64,000 bases of DNA from Actinacidiphila cocklensis (GTDB lineage Bacteria; Actinomycetota; Actinomycetes; Streptomycetales; Streptomycetaceae). The position numbers and the translations under genes are program-made. This document shows positions 56,282 through 64,000 of the stretch, one piece after another. How positions within the stretch are numbered: the first letter of the stretch is position 1; each line of letters starts with the position of its first letter. The DNA lies in the NCBI RefSeq assembly GCF_907177275.1, contig NZ_CAJSLV010000063.1, positions 1 to 64,000 on the forward strand. The letters are read 5' to 3'. Under the pieces are notes generated by a model. That model made no database searches. It saw only the letters and a program-made list of their open reading frames with translations, and was not told the origin of the DNA.

Positions 56282-57160
56282 CTAGCGCGGGCGCAGGTCC
56301 GCGAGACGGGGGACGGTGGGGGGCCGCAGGGGGTGCGAGCGGCGCGGCGCCGGGAGCGGGGCGGGCGGCTCGGCCTGGGCCGCGGAGGCCACCGCGAGCT
56401 GCACCCCCCGGTCGGCGAGCGCCTGCAGCTCGGTGGCGGCGCGGTCGTCGCCGGCCGGCGGCTCGTCCGTCACCAGATGGGTGATCAGGTCGGTGGGCAC
56501 CGTCTGGAACATCGTGTCGGAGCCCAGCTTGGTGTGGTCGGCCAGCACCACGACCTCGGCGGCCGCCTGCACCAGCGCCCGGTCCACGCTGGCGGCCAGC
56601 ATGTTGGACGTGGACAGGCCGCGCTCCGCCGTGAGCCCGGCGCCCGACAGGAAGGCCCTGGACACCCGCAGCCCCTGCAGCGACTGCTCGGCACCGCTGC
56701 CGACCAGGCCGTAGTTGGAGCCGCGCAGCGTCCCGCCGGTCATGACGACCTCGACCCGGTTGGCATGCGCCAGCGCCTGGGCGACGAGCAGCGAGTTGGT
56801 GACCACGGTGAGCCCCGGCACCCGGGCGAGCCGCCGGGCCAGCTCCTGCGTGGTCGTGCCCGCGCCGACGACGATGGCCTCGCCCTCGTCAACGAGCGAG
56901 GCCGCGAGATCGGCGATGGCCGTCTTCTCCGCGGTCGCTAGATGGGATTTCTGCGGAAAGCCGGACTCGCGCGTGAAGCCACCCGGCAGGACCGCACCGC
57001 CGTGCCGGCGGTCCAGTAGTCCTTCTGCCTCCAGCGCCCGCACATCTCGGCGCACGGTCACTTCGGAGGTCTGGACGACGCGGGCGAGCTCCCGGAGCGA
57101 CACCGCTCCGTTGGCCCGCACCATTTCGAGGATCAATTGGCGACGTTCTGCAGCGAACAC
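56282..57160 (-). CDS. DeoR-family transcriptional regulator
   Basis: The 292-residue protein has the DeoR helix-turn-helix (about residues 5-55, AERRQLILEMVRANGAVSLRELARVVQTSEVTVRRDVRALE, with the family RRD...L-x-R-x-HGGA pattern) and a sugar-phosphate isomerase-like effector domain (about 75-250, VGAGTTTQELAR, MTGGTLR). DeoR regulators respond to phosphorylated sugars or nucleosides. GTG 57160 has a poor ribosome-binding site. The proline-rich tail of about 30 residues is extra. From memory, a deoR gene stands in the same place in S. coelicolor. An inverted repeat upstream may be its own operator. Confidence 0.85.
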   Translation of the reverse strand: MFAAERRQLILEMVRANGAVSLRELARVVQTSEVTVRRDVRALEAEGLLDRRHGGAVLPGGFTRESGFPQKSHLATAEKTAIADLAASLVDEGEAIVVGAGTTTQELARRLARVPGLTVVTNSLLVAQALAHANRVEVVMTGGTLRGSNYGLVGSGAEQSLQGLRVSRAFLSGAGLTAERGLSTSNMLAASVDRALVQAAAEVVVLADHTKLGSDTMFQTVPTDLITHLVTDEPPAGDDRAATELQALADRGVQLAVASAAQAEPPAPLPAPRRSHPLRPPTVPRLADLRPR

Positions 57161-57550
57161 GGAACCGACAGTAACCCCAACGAACGCTACTTTCAGCGTT
57201 TTGCACCAGATGAGGGAAGTTCCGCTTGAAACAGACCGTCAAGTGCTATAGGGCGACCATACGTTCGTATGTCATCACCCGCGCGCCGCGCATCCGCAAC
57301 CGGCCGTGAACCGGGGCAGCGCGACCGACGAAAACGGAATCCGCTATTCGCCGCGGGCATCCGCGGACATCACTTCATGAACCATTCATTTCGCGTCGCC
57401 GCCACACCTGTGTCCGTACAGTGAAGCGCTCGCACGTGAAAGGACCCCGGATCAAGCGCAGTTCAGGGCTCGCCTAGGCTGACGGTACGCCCCGTCCCCC
57501 ACGCATCGGCAATTGTCCATTCCGCTTTAGATCACCCCACGGGAAATTTG
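57161..57550. promoter_or_regulatory. Divergent upstream region of deoR and lipoprotein genes
   Basis: The 390-bp gap has two dyads: aacgct-actttc-agcgtt (57183-57200), 23 bp from the deoR start, and catacgttcgtatg (57258-57271, arms of 6 bp with a tt centre). They are candidates for DeoR autoregulation. An AT-richer tail (57,500-57,547) leads to the lipoprotein gene. Confidence 0.4.
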
Positions 57551-58321
57551 ATGTCCATACGAAAAATCTCCGCGAGGGCCGCGGCGCTGCTCGCCTGCGC
57601 GGTCGTCCTCACCGCCTGCAACAACAACGACGACGACAGCGGCGCGTCCGACACCACCCCGCCGCCCAGTTCGTCGGCCGCCGGCACCCCGGCGGCCGAC
57701 CCGACGACGGCGACGACCGCGCCCGCCGCCGGCACCGGCGGCTCCGTCGCCGACGGCACCAAGCTCAAGACGCTGCTGCCGACCGCCGCCACGGCGCCCA
57801 AGGGCTGGAAGCTCGACGACAGCGCGGCCTTCGACACCGGCGCCACCGTGAAGTCGGACCCCGGCTCACCGCTGCTGCCGGACGACGACTGCTCGCAGGC
57901 GCTGACCAACGGCGGCGCCAGGACGCTGACGTCCGACTACGGCGCGGCCTACGCGACGACCGGGCTCACCGACCCGAACGACGGCTCCTCCACGGTGGTC
58001 TTCACCAGCTACCAGCCCGGTGACGCCGCCAAGCAGATGGCCGAGGTCACCGCGCTGGCCAAGCGCTGCACGTCCTTCAGCAGCCAGGACGCGTCGGGCA
58101 AGAAGGTGCGGATGACCGTCACCACCGAGCCGGTCGCCGGCGCCGGCGACCAGTCGCTGGACATCAGGGTGCAGCCGACCGGCAACTACGTCGGCTCCCA
58201 GATCGTGCTGGTGAGGTCGGGCGACGTGATCATGGCCGTCGACCAGTCCGACGCGGCCGGCACCATGGCCCCGCTGGGACCGGTGGCCAAGCAGCTCGCC
58301 GCCGGGCTGCCGCTGAAGTAG
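57551..58321 (+). CDS. Secreted lipoprotein of unknown function
   Basis: The 256-residue protein has a short signal ending in the lipobox VVLTAC (Cys at about residue 22), a 45-residue Ser/Thr/Pro/Ala/Asp linker, and a mixed globular domain of about 185 residues with two cysteines (DDDCSQAL and AKRCTSF) that could form a disulfide. The domain recalls sensor-like lipoproteins of actinobacteria (for example extracellular domains of PknH type) but I do not recognise it firmly. ATG 57551 follows cgggaaattt. It is convergent with the flavoprotein gene; a hairpin lies between them. Confidence 0.75.
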   Translation: MSIRKISARAAALLACAVVLTACNNNDDDSGASDTTPPPSSSAAGTPAADPTTATTAPAAGTGGSVADGTKLKTLLPTAATAPKGWKLDDSAAFDTGATVKSDPGSPLLPDDDCSQALTNGGARTLTSDYGAAYATTGLTDPNDGSSTVVFTSYQPGDAAKQMAEVTALAKRCTSFSSQDASGKKVRMTVTTEPVAGAGDQSLDIRVQPTGNYVGSQIVLVRSGDVIMAVDQSDAAGTMAPLGPVAKQLAAGLPLK

Positions 58322-58332
58322 TCCCCGGAGCC

Positions 58333-58346
58333 GCCCGCGCGCGGGC
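58333..58346. terminator. Short GC-rich hairpin between convergent genes
   Basis: gcccgcgcgcgggc is a perfect 14-bp palindrome in the 31-bp gap between the lipoprotein and flavoprotein genes. It may help termination of both. Confidence 0.4.
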
Positions 58347-58352
58347 CGGAGC

Positions 58353-59804
58353 CTACGCCAGGCCCTGGTCCGCGCTGCCGGCCTTGCGGTTGTGCAGCTG
58401 CCGGGCCACCTCGGCGATCGAGCCGGACAGCGACGGGTAGACGGTGAAGGCGTTGGCGATCTGCTCGACCGTGAGGTTGTTGTCCACCGCGATCGAGATC
58501 GGGTGGATCAGCTCGCTCGCCTTGGGCGCGACGACCACACCGCCGACCACGATGCCGGTGCCGGGGCGGCAGAAGATCTTGACGAAGCCGTCCCTGATGC
58601 CCTGCATCTTCGCCCGCGGGTTGCGCAGCAGCGGCAGCTTCACCAGCCGCGCGTCGATCCTGCCGCTGTCGACGTCGGCCTGCGAGTAGCCGACGGTGGC
58701 GATCTCCGGGTCGGTGAAGACGTTGGAGGACACGGTCTTCAGGTTCAGCGGGGCCACCGCGTCGCCGAGGAAGTGGTACATCGCGATCCGGCCCTGCATG
58801 GCCGCGACCGAGGCGAGCGCGAAGATGCCCGTGACGTCGCCGGCCGCGTAGACGCCCGGCGCGCTGGTGCGGGAGACCTTGTCGGTCCAGACGTGGCCGG
58901 ACTCGGTGAGCCGCACGCCCGCCTCCTCCAGGCCCATCCCCGAGGTGTTGGGGATGGCGCCGACCGCCATCAGGCAGTGCGTGCCGGTGACGACCCGGCC
59001 GTCGGTCAGCGTCGCCTCGACACCGTCGCCGACCCGCTTGACGGACTGGGCGCGGGAGCGCGACATCACGTTCATGCCGCGCCGCCGGAAGACGTCCTCC
59101 AGCACCGCGGCGGCGTCCGGGTCCTCGCCGGGCAGCACCCGGTCGCGGGACGAGACGAGCGTCACGGTCGAGCCGAGCGCCTGGTAGGCGCCGGCGAACT
59201 CGGCGCCGGTCACACCGGAGCCGACCACGATCAGCTCGCGCGGCAACTCGTCGAGGTCGTAGACCTGGGTCCAGTTCAGGATGCGCTCGCCGTCGGGCAT
59301 GGCGTCGGGCAGCTCGCGCGGGCGCGCGCCGGTGGCGACCAGCACCGCGTCGGCGGTGAGCCGCTGCTCGGTGCCGTCGGCGGCGGTGACCACGACCGTA
59401 CGGGTGCCCTCCGCGGTCTGCGGCCCGTCGAGCCGGCCGCGGCCGCGCATCACGGTGGCGCCGGCCCTGGTCACCGAGGCGGTGATGTCGTGCGACTGGG
59501 CCAGCGCGAGCCGCTTGACCCGGCGGTTCACCTTGCCCAGGTCCACCCCGACGACCCGCGCGGAGCCCTCCAGGGGCGGGGTGTCGTCGGCGACGATGAT
59601 GCCCAGCTCCTCGTAGGAGGAGTCGAAGGTCGTCATCACCTCGGCGGTGGCGATGAGCGTCTTGGACGGCACGCAGTCGGTCAGCACCGACGCACCGCCC
59701 AGGCCGTCGCAGTCGACGACGGTCACCTCCGCGCCGAGCTGCGCTGCCACCAGCGCCGCCTCGTAGCCGCCGGGTCCGCCACCGATGATCACGATCCTTG
59801 TCAC
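58353..59804 (-). CDS. lpdA: NAD(P)H-quinone dehydrogenase, LpdA-like flavoprotein
   Basis: The 483-residue protein belongs to the flavoprotein disulfide reductase family: FAD motif VIIGGGPGGYEAALVAAQLGA, NAD(P) motif VVGSGVTGAEFAGAYQALG, the FAD-binding YAAGDVTG and a dimerisation domain. The redox CxxxxC motif is broken: GGASVLTDCVPSK keeps only the second Cys, as in M. tuberculosis LpdA (Rv3303c), which reduces quinones and not lipoamide. It therefore should not be the E3 of the NRPS-associated complex. Also the usual C-terminal HxxxxE dimer motif is altered. GTG 59804 (VTRIVIIGGG) is preferred; ATG 59813 adds three residues. Confidence 0.85.
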   Translation of the reverse strand: MTRIVIIGGGPGGYEAALVAAQLGAEVTVVDCDGLGGASVLTDCVPSKTLIATAEVMTTFDSSYEELGIIVADDTPPLEGSARVVGVDLGKVNRRVKRLALAQSHDITASVTRAGATVMRGRGRLDGPQTAEGTRTVVVTAADGTEQRLTADAVLVATGARPRELPDAMPDGERILNWTQVYDLDELPRELIVVGSGVTGAEFAGAYQALGSTVTLVSSRDRVLPGEDPDAAAVLEDVFRRRGMNVMSRSRAQSVKRVGDGVEATLTDGRVVTGTHCLMAVGAIPNTSGMGLEEAGVRLTESGHVWTDKVSRTSAPGVYAAGDVTGIFALASVAAMQGRIAMYHFLGDAVAPLNLKTVSSNVFTDPEIATVGYSQADVDSGRIDARLVKLPLLRNPRAKMQGIRDGFVKIFCRPGTGIVVGGVVVAPKASELIHPISIAVDNNLTVEQIANAFTVYPSLSGSIAEVARQLHNRKAGSADQGLA

Positions 59805-59913
59805 GTACCCCATTGTCCCGCACGCGCCAAGTACTCGGCGCCAGGGGGCATGCCTGCACCCTGTGCGCTTCCTTACGCCGGGCCGGGCGGGCCGCTCCCG
59901 TACCCTCGTCCTC

Positions 59914-60351
59914 ATGTCGCTCTACGCCGCTTACGCAGGCAACCTCGACGCGCGCCTGATGACCCGCCGCGCCCCGCACTCCCCGCTGCGCGGCAACGGC
60001 TGGCTGAACGGCTGGCGGCTGACCTTCGGCGGCGAGCAGATGGGCTGGGAGGGCGCGCTCGCGACCCTGGTCGAGGACCCGGTCAGCCAGGTCTTCGTGG
60101 GTCTCTACGACATCGCGCCGGTCGACGAGGAGTCGATGGACCGCTGGGAGGGCGTACCGCTGCAGATCTACCGGCGTACGACCGTGCGGGTGCACACCCT
60201 GGACGGCGACCTGGCGGCGTGGCTGTACGTGCTCAACGACTACGAGGGCGGGCTGCCTTCGGCCCGCTACCTGGGCGAGATCGCCGACGCCGCGGAGTCG
60301 GCGGGGGCGCCGCACGACTACGTGATGGGACTGCGCAAGAGGCCCTGCTGA
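59914..60351 (+). CDS. Gamma-glutamylcyclotransferase-like protein
   Basis: The 145-residue protein starts MSLYAAYAGNL, a variant of the YGSN substrate loop of gamma-glutamylcyclotransferase-fold enzymes, and has the later acidic catalytic region (VDEESMDRWEGVP) and YEGGLPSARYLGEI. Members remove 5-oxoproline from gamma-glutamyl amines. The exact substrate is uncertain. ATG 59914 is supported by the fold start. It is divergent from the flavoprotein gene and followed by the purine nucleoside phosphorylase gene. Confidence 0.75.
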   Translation: MSLYAAYAGNLDARLMTRRAPHSPLRGNGWLNGWRLTFGGEQMGWEGALATLVEDPVSQVFVGLYDIAPVDEESMDRWEGVPLQIYRRTTVRVHTLDGDLAAWLYVLNDYEGGLPSARYLGEIADAAESAGAPHDYVMGLRKRPC

Positions 60352-60442
60352 CCGGCTGCGCAATTGTCTGATGCTCCGATTTCCCGAACTGCCGATGTCA
60401 GGCCGTCTACGCGCGTAGGCCGTGACAGGTTACGCTCAGCGC

Positions 60443-61252
60443 GTGAACGCTTCTGTGAACCCCGACCCCTATGCCGCGGCCGACGCCGCCGCCGCCCGTC
60501 TGCGCGCGCTGACCGGTGCGCAGACGCACGACGTCGCCCTGGTCATGGGCTCGGGCTGGGTGCCCGCCGCCGACGAGCTGGGCACCGCGGACGCCGAGCT
60601 GGCGATCACCGAGCTGCCCGGCTTCCCGGCACCCTCGGTGGCCGGCCACGCGGGCCGGGTGCGCTCGGTACGCGTCGGAAGCGTCCGCGCCCTGGTCTTC
60701 CTCGGCCGCACGCACCTGTACGAGGGCCGGGGCGTCGCGAGCGTCGCGCACGGGGTGCGCACCGCGGCGGCCGCCGGCTGCAAGACGGTGGTCCTCACCA
60801 ACGGCTGCGGCGGCCTGCGCCCCGGATACCGCCCGGGCCAGCCGGTGCTGATCAGCGACCACATCAACATGACGGCGACCTCGCCGATCGCCGGCGCGAA
60901 CTTCGTCGACCTCACCGACCTCTACTCCCCGCGGCTGCGCGCCCTGTGCCGCGAGATCGACCCGAGCCTGGAGGAGGGCGTCTACGTCCAGCTGCCCGGG
61001 CCGCACTACGAGACGCCGGCGGAGATCGGCATGGTCCGCGCGATAGGCGGCGACCTGGTCGGGATGTCCACGGCGCTGGAGGCGATCGCCGCGCGTGAGG
61101 CAGGAGCGGAGGTGCTCGGCATCTCCCTGGTCACCAATCTCGCCGCCGGTATGACCGGCGAGCCCCTCAACCACGAGGAAGTCCTGGCGGCGGGGCACGA
61201 GTCCGCCACCCGCATGGGCACGCTTCTGGCCGGCTTGCTGGCCCGCCTGTGA
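60443..61252 (+). CDS. Purine nucleoside phosphorylase
   Basis: The enzyme splits inosine or guanosine with phosphate for purine salvage. The 269-residue protein has MGSGW, the phosphate-binding GHAG and RTHLYEG, TNGCGGL, the base/ribose-binding GPHYETPAE and GMSTALEAI followed by SLVTNLAAG and NHEEV, the pattern of trimeric PNP (class 2, PunA/DeoD2-like). Start uncertain: GTG 60443 (VNASVNPDPY) chosen; GTG 60422 and 60455 are alternatives. It is followed by the triple-repeat region and phosphomannomutase, which commonly lie together in streptomycetes. Confidence 0.9.
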   Translation: MNASVNPDPYAAADAAAARLRALTGAQTHDVALVMGSGWVPAADELGTADAELAITELPGFPAPSVAGHAGRVRSVRVGSVRALVFLGRTHLYEGRGVASVAHGVRTAAAAGCKTVVLTNGCGGLRPGYRPGQPVLISDHINMTATSPIAGANFVDLTDLYSPRLRALCREIDPSLEEGVYVQLPGPHYETPAEIGMVRAIGGDLVGMSTALEAIAAREAGAEVLGISLVTNLAAGMTGEPLNHEEVLAAGHESATRMGTLLAGLLARL

Positions 61253-61256
61253 CCTC

Positions 61257-61640
61257 GCGACCCCACGCCTGGCCCTGCCCACCGCGGCGCCCCCGCGGCC
61301 CCCTGCCGGTGGGTGGCCGGCCTCGCAGTTCCCCGCGCCCGTTCGGGCCTGCGTCCTCCCACGCACAGCATTCGCCCCTGGCGGGAGCTTGCCCCCTCCG
61401 CAGAGGGTGAGCGTTTTTCCATGGGCGCTGGGGGTACCCCCAGGCGAAGCGCTGGTGGGGGTACCCCCAGGCGAAGCTCTGGTGGGGGTACCCCCAGGCG
61501 AAGCTCTGGGGGAGGAACCGCGCGACCAGCCACGACGCACCGAAACGGTGCGAGCCCGCTGCAAGGGGCAGGACCTGAAGGGGCTCGGGGAACTGCGAGC
61601 CAAGCCACGACGGACCGGTGAACGCCACCGCGAGGAGGAT
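61257..61640. repeat. Mosaic intergenic repeat, copy F, with tandem cores
   Basis: Most complete copy: ggccggcctcgcagttccccgcgcccgtt, cgcccctggcgggagctt, cagagggtgagcgtttttcc, then three tandem 27-bp cores, cgcgcgaccagccacgac, ctgcaaggggcagg and cgggga-actgcgagccaagccacgac. It fills the gap between the nucleoside phosphorylase and phosphomannomutase genes. Confidence 0.8.
61430..61510. repeat. Three tandem copies of the 27-bp repeat core
   Basis: Units at 61430-61456, 61457-61483 and 61484-61510: gggggtacccccaggcgaag followed by c(g/t)ctggt (or ctctggg in the last). Each contains the perfect palindrome gggggtaccccc. The same unit occurs singly near 18.0 and 24.3 kb. Confidence 0.9.
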
Positions 61641-61648
61641 GCACCCTC

Positions 61649-63301
61649 ATGGAAGAGTTGATGGCCCGCGCCCGGGCATGGGCGGCTGAGGACCCGGACC
61701 CCGAGACCCGAGCGGAGCTCGAAGCGCTGGTGAAGGCGCGCGACCTCCAGGAGCTCACCGCCCGCTTCGGCGGCACGCTGGAATTCGGCACCGCCGGCCT
61801 GCGCGGAGCCCTCGGCGCGGGTCCGACCCGGATGAACCGCTCCGTCGTGATCCGCGCCGCCGCAGGCCTGGCGGCGTACCTGCGCAAGAACGGCGGCACC
61901 GCCGCGGTGATCGGCTACGACGCCCGCCACAAGTCGTACGACTTCGCGCGTGACACCGCCGCGGTGATGACGGGCGCGGGCCTGCGCGCGTACCTGCTCC
62001 CGCGGCATCTGCCCACCCCGGTGCTGGCCTTCGCGATCCGCCATCTCGGTGCCGACGCGGGCGTGATGGTGACCGCGAGCCACAACCCCCCGCAGGACAA
62101 CGGCTACAAGGTCTACCTGGGCGACGGCTCCCAGATCGTGCCGCCCGCCGACGCGGAGATCGCCGCGGAGATCGCCGCGGTCGGGCCGCTGGCGACCGTA
62201 CCGCTGGCGGCCGACGGCTGGGACGTGCTCGGCGAGGACGTCCTCACCGCGTATCTGGACCGGGCGGTCGCCGTCCTCGCGCCGGACAGCGCGCGTGAAC
62301 TGTCCACCGTCTACACCCCGTTGCACGGCGTCGGCCTCGACACCCTCACCGCCGCGTTCGCGCTCGCGGGCTTCCCCGCGCCGGTACCGGTCGCCGAACA
62401 GGCCGCGCCCGACCCGGACTTCCCCACCGTCGCCTTCCCCAACCCGGAGGAGCCCGGGGCGATGGACCTGGCGTTCAAGACGGCCAGGGACGCCGCTCCC
62501 GACCTGGTCATCGCCAACGACCCGGACGCCGACCGGTGCGCCGTCGCCGTGCCCGACCCGGCGGCGGACGCGGGCTGGCGCATGCTGCGCGGCGACGAGC
62601 TGGGGGCGCTGCTGGCCGCGCACCTCGTGCGGCGGGGTGCCGCCGTGCCCGGCAGCGACGTCTTCGCGGCGAGCATCGTGTCGTCCTCGCTGCTGTCGCG
62701 GATCGCCGCGGCCGCCGGGCTCGGCTACGAGGACACCCTCACCGGCTTCAAGTGGATCGCCCGGGTGCCGGGGCTCCGCTACGGCTACGAGGAGGCGCTC
62801 GGCTACTGCGTCGACCCCGCGGGGGTCAGGGACAAGGACGGCATCACCGCGGCGCTGCTGATCGCCGAACTCGCAGCCGAGCTGCGGCGGGAGGGCCGCA
62901 CCCTCACCGACGTGCTGGACGAGCTGGCCGTCGAGCACGGCCTGCACGCCACCGACCAGCTCTCCGCGCGGGTCTCCGACCTGTCGCTGATCGCGGACGC
63001 GATGGCCCGCCTGCGGTCCCGCCCGCCGGCCGAACTGGCAGGCCTGGGCGTCGTGTCGGCCGAGGACCTCCTGGAGGGTGCGGGCGGCCTGCCGCCCACG
63101 GACGGCCTGCGCTACCGGCTGGCCGGCGCGGGCGTGACGTCGGCCCGGGTGGTGGTCCGGCCCAGCGGGACCGAGCCGAAGATCAAGTGCTACCTGGAGG
63201 TCGTGGTCCCCGTCGGCGGCGACCCCGGCGCGGCCCGCGCCACCGCGAGCACCGTGCTGTCCGCCCTGAAGTCCGACCTCGCCTCGGCGGCGGGCCTCTA
63301 G
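61649..63301 (+). CDS. Phosphomannomutase/phosphoglucomutase
   Basis: The 550-residue protein of the alpha-D-phosphohexomutase family moves phosphate between C1 and C6 (or C5 for pentose variants). It has FGTAGLRGALGAGPTRMN, the phosphoserine loop TASHNPPQDNGYK, the metal-binding NDPDADR, the sugar-binding GYEEALGY and the phosphate-binding RPSGTEPKIK. The longer N-terminus (RARAWAAEDPDPETRAEL) and DPDADRCAVAV point to the group that includes bacterial PMM/PGM2 and phosphopentomutase-like enzymes, which would suit the PNP neighbour. Cgaggagg lies before the ATG. Confidence 0.9.
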   Translation: MEELMARARAWAAEDPDPETRAELEALVKARDLQELTARFGGTLEFGTAGLRGALGAGPTRMNRSVVIRAAAGLAAYLRKNGGTAAVIGYDARHKSYDFARDTAAVMTGAGLRAYLLPRHLPTPVLAFAIRHLGADAGVMVTASHNPPQDNGYKVYLGDGSQIVPPADAEIAAEIAAVGPLATVPLAADGWDVLGEDVLTAYLDRAVAVLAPDSARELSTVYTPLHGVGLDTLTAAFALAGFPAPVPVAEQAAPDPDFPTVAFPNPEEPGAMDLAFKTARDAAPDLVIANDPDADRCAVAVPDPAADAGWRMLRGDELGALLAAHLVRRGAAVPGSDVFAASIVSSSLLSRIAAAAGLGYEDTLTGFKWIARVPGLRYGYEEALGYCVDPAGVRDKDGITAALLIAELAAELRREGRTLTDVLDELAVEHGLHATDQLSARVSDLSLIADAMARLRSRPPAELAGLGVVSAEDLLEGAGGLPPTDGLRYRLAGAGVTSARVVVRPSGTEPKIKCYLEVVVPVGGDPGAARATASTVLSALKSDLASAAGL

Positions 63302-63372
63302 GGTCCGCCCCCCTTCTGGCATGATGCGCTGTCAGTGACCGGAGGGGACAGCGGTGTTCACAGGGAGGGTCC

Positions 63373-64000
63373 GTGTTCGACGTCCTGGAGCCCGAGGATC
63401 CGCGGCACGTCGGCCGGTATCGCATCGTGGCGCGGATCGGCGCGGGCGGCATGGGCCAGGTGTACCTGGGGCGCTCGCCCGGCGGGCGTCCCGTCGCGGT
63501 GAAGGTCGTGCGGCCGGAGCTGGCGGGCGACGGCGACTTCCGGCGCCGCTTCGCCCGCGAGGTGACGGCCGCCCGCAGGGTGAACGGGGCCTTCACCGCC
63601 GGCGTGGTCGACGCGGACCCCGACGGCTCCCCCGCCTGGCTGGCGACGGTCTACGTGTCCGGTGTGCCGCTGGGCGAGGCCGTCGCCCGGCACGGCCCCT
63701 GGCCCGCCGGGTCGGTGTTCGCGCTCGGGGCGGGACTGGCCGAGGCTCTGGAGGCGATCCACGCGGCGGGCGTCGTCCACCGCGACCTGAAGCCCTCGAA
63801 CGTCCTGCTGGCCCCCGACGGCCCCAGGGTGATCGACTTCGGGATCTCCTCGGCGAGCGAGGCCAGCGCCCTGACCCGCACCGGCATGACGATCGGCACC
63901 CCCGGCTTCATGTCCCCTGAACAGCTCACCGGCCGGCCCGTCGGCCCGGCCAGCGACGTCTTCTCGCTCGGCGCGGTGATGGCGTACACCGCGGCAGGAG
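63373..64000 (+). CDS. Ser/Thr protein kinase, 3' end outside window
   Basis: The first 209 residues of a Hanks-type kinase: glycine loop GAGGMGQV (23-30), ATP-lysine in VAVKVV (Lys44), catalytic loop HRDLKPSN (136-143), metal-binding DFGIS (155-159), activation segment with TRTGMTIGTPGFMSPEQL (TIGTPGFMSPEQ is the GTPxYMAPE equivalent) and SDVFSLGAVM. GTG 63373 follows gggagggt. Such kinases control growth, secondary metabolism and cell wall in actinomycetes. The C-terminal sensor part, if any, lies beyond the window. Confidence 0.9.
   Translation, partial: MFDVLEPEDPRHVGRYRIVARIGAGGMGQVYLGRSPGGRPVAVKVVRPELAGDGDFRRRFAREVTAARRVNGAFTAGVVDADPDGSPAWLATVYVSGVPLGEAVARHGPWPAGSVFALGAGLAEALEAIHAAGVVHRDLKPSNVLLAPDGPRVIDFGISSASEASALTRTGMTIGTPGFMSPEQLTGRPVGPASDVFSLGAVMAYTAAG

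Noticed and set aside
58353..59804. LpdA-like flavoprotein as the missing E3 of the NRPS-linked dehydrogenase
   Set aside because: It lacks the first cysteine of the CxxxxC disulfide and matches the quinone-reducing LpdA group; it also lies 12 kb outside the cluster.

Overview
The window is very GC-rich DNA with strong G/C at codon third positions, frequent GTG starts and many 1-4 bp start/stop overlaps. With mycothiol conjugate amidase (mca), PccA/PccB/PccE acyl-CoA carboxylase, LAXTG sortase substrates, an AfsR-like ATPase and a class III adenylate cyclase, it points to a chromosomal segment of Streptomyces or a close relative in the Streptomycetaceae. No rRNA, tRNA, CRISPR array, insertion sequence, integrase or replication origin was seen.

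Layout. 1-5.2 kb: 3' part of an AfsR-like NB-ARC/TPR protein, mca with a small membrane protein, a DUF4307 protein, greA. 5.2-11.4 kb: DrrAB-type ABC exporter behind a double palindrome, threonine dehydratase, MarR regulator, a sigma-like protein with a small membrane partner, cystathionine gamma-synthase. 11.4-14.9 kb: secreted GH87-like alpha-1,3-glucanase and a PAP2-type membrane phosphatase/phosphotransferase. 15.1-19.4 kb: xylose catabolism (xylA divergent from xylB, ROK repressor). 19.3-26.7 kb: L,D-transpeptidase lipoprotein, two sortase-substrate proteins, hutH, a GAF-GGDEF diguanylate cyclase and an enoyl-CoA hydratase.

26.7-46.0 kb is the accessory centrepiece: a compact nonribosomal peptide cluster in two divergent, translationally coupled units separated by about 300 bp. 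The leftward unit reads acyl/amino acid ligase, C-T protein, E1 alpha, E1 beta and E2 of a 2-oxo acid dehydrogenase-like complex, then a single C-A-T-TE-MFS polypeptide. The rightward unit reads C-A-T-C-A-T NRPS, a free carrier protein, and a free condensation-like protein with a degenerate active site. A-domain residues suggest Gly, an unassigned residue, and Ser. The TE has Cys in place of the usual nucleophilic Ser, and the exporter is fused to it. A reasonable model is that the dehydrogenase-like proteins make an acyl starter that is placed on the free carrier and extended to a small acyl-peptide ending in Ser, which is released by the Cys-TE and exported. I do not recognise this cluster as a known pathway.

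46.3-64 kb returns to core genes: adenylate cyclase, biotin ligase, pccB-pccE, a 44-residue membrane protein, maf, a membrane protein, pccA (biotin ligase and carboxylase subunits together form a biotin-dependent carboxylation block), a DHA2 exporter with a divergent TetR regulator and two clear operators, a DeoR regulator, a lipoprotein, an LpdA-like flavoprotein, a gamma-glutamylcyclotransferase-like protein, purine nucleoside phosphorylase, phosphomannomutase and the start of a Ser/Thr protein kinase.

A mosaic intergenic repeat (core ctgggggtacccccaggcg) recurs in at least four gaps, with more diverged relatives in two others, and is triplicated in tandem at 61.43-61.51 kb. Functions come from motifs and family knowledge read by eye; no database search was run. 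Start sites are chosen from ribosome-binding sites, coupling and remembered homologue N-termini.
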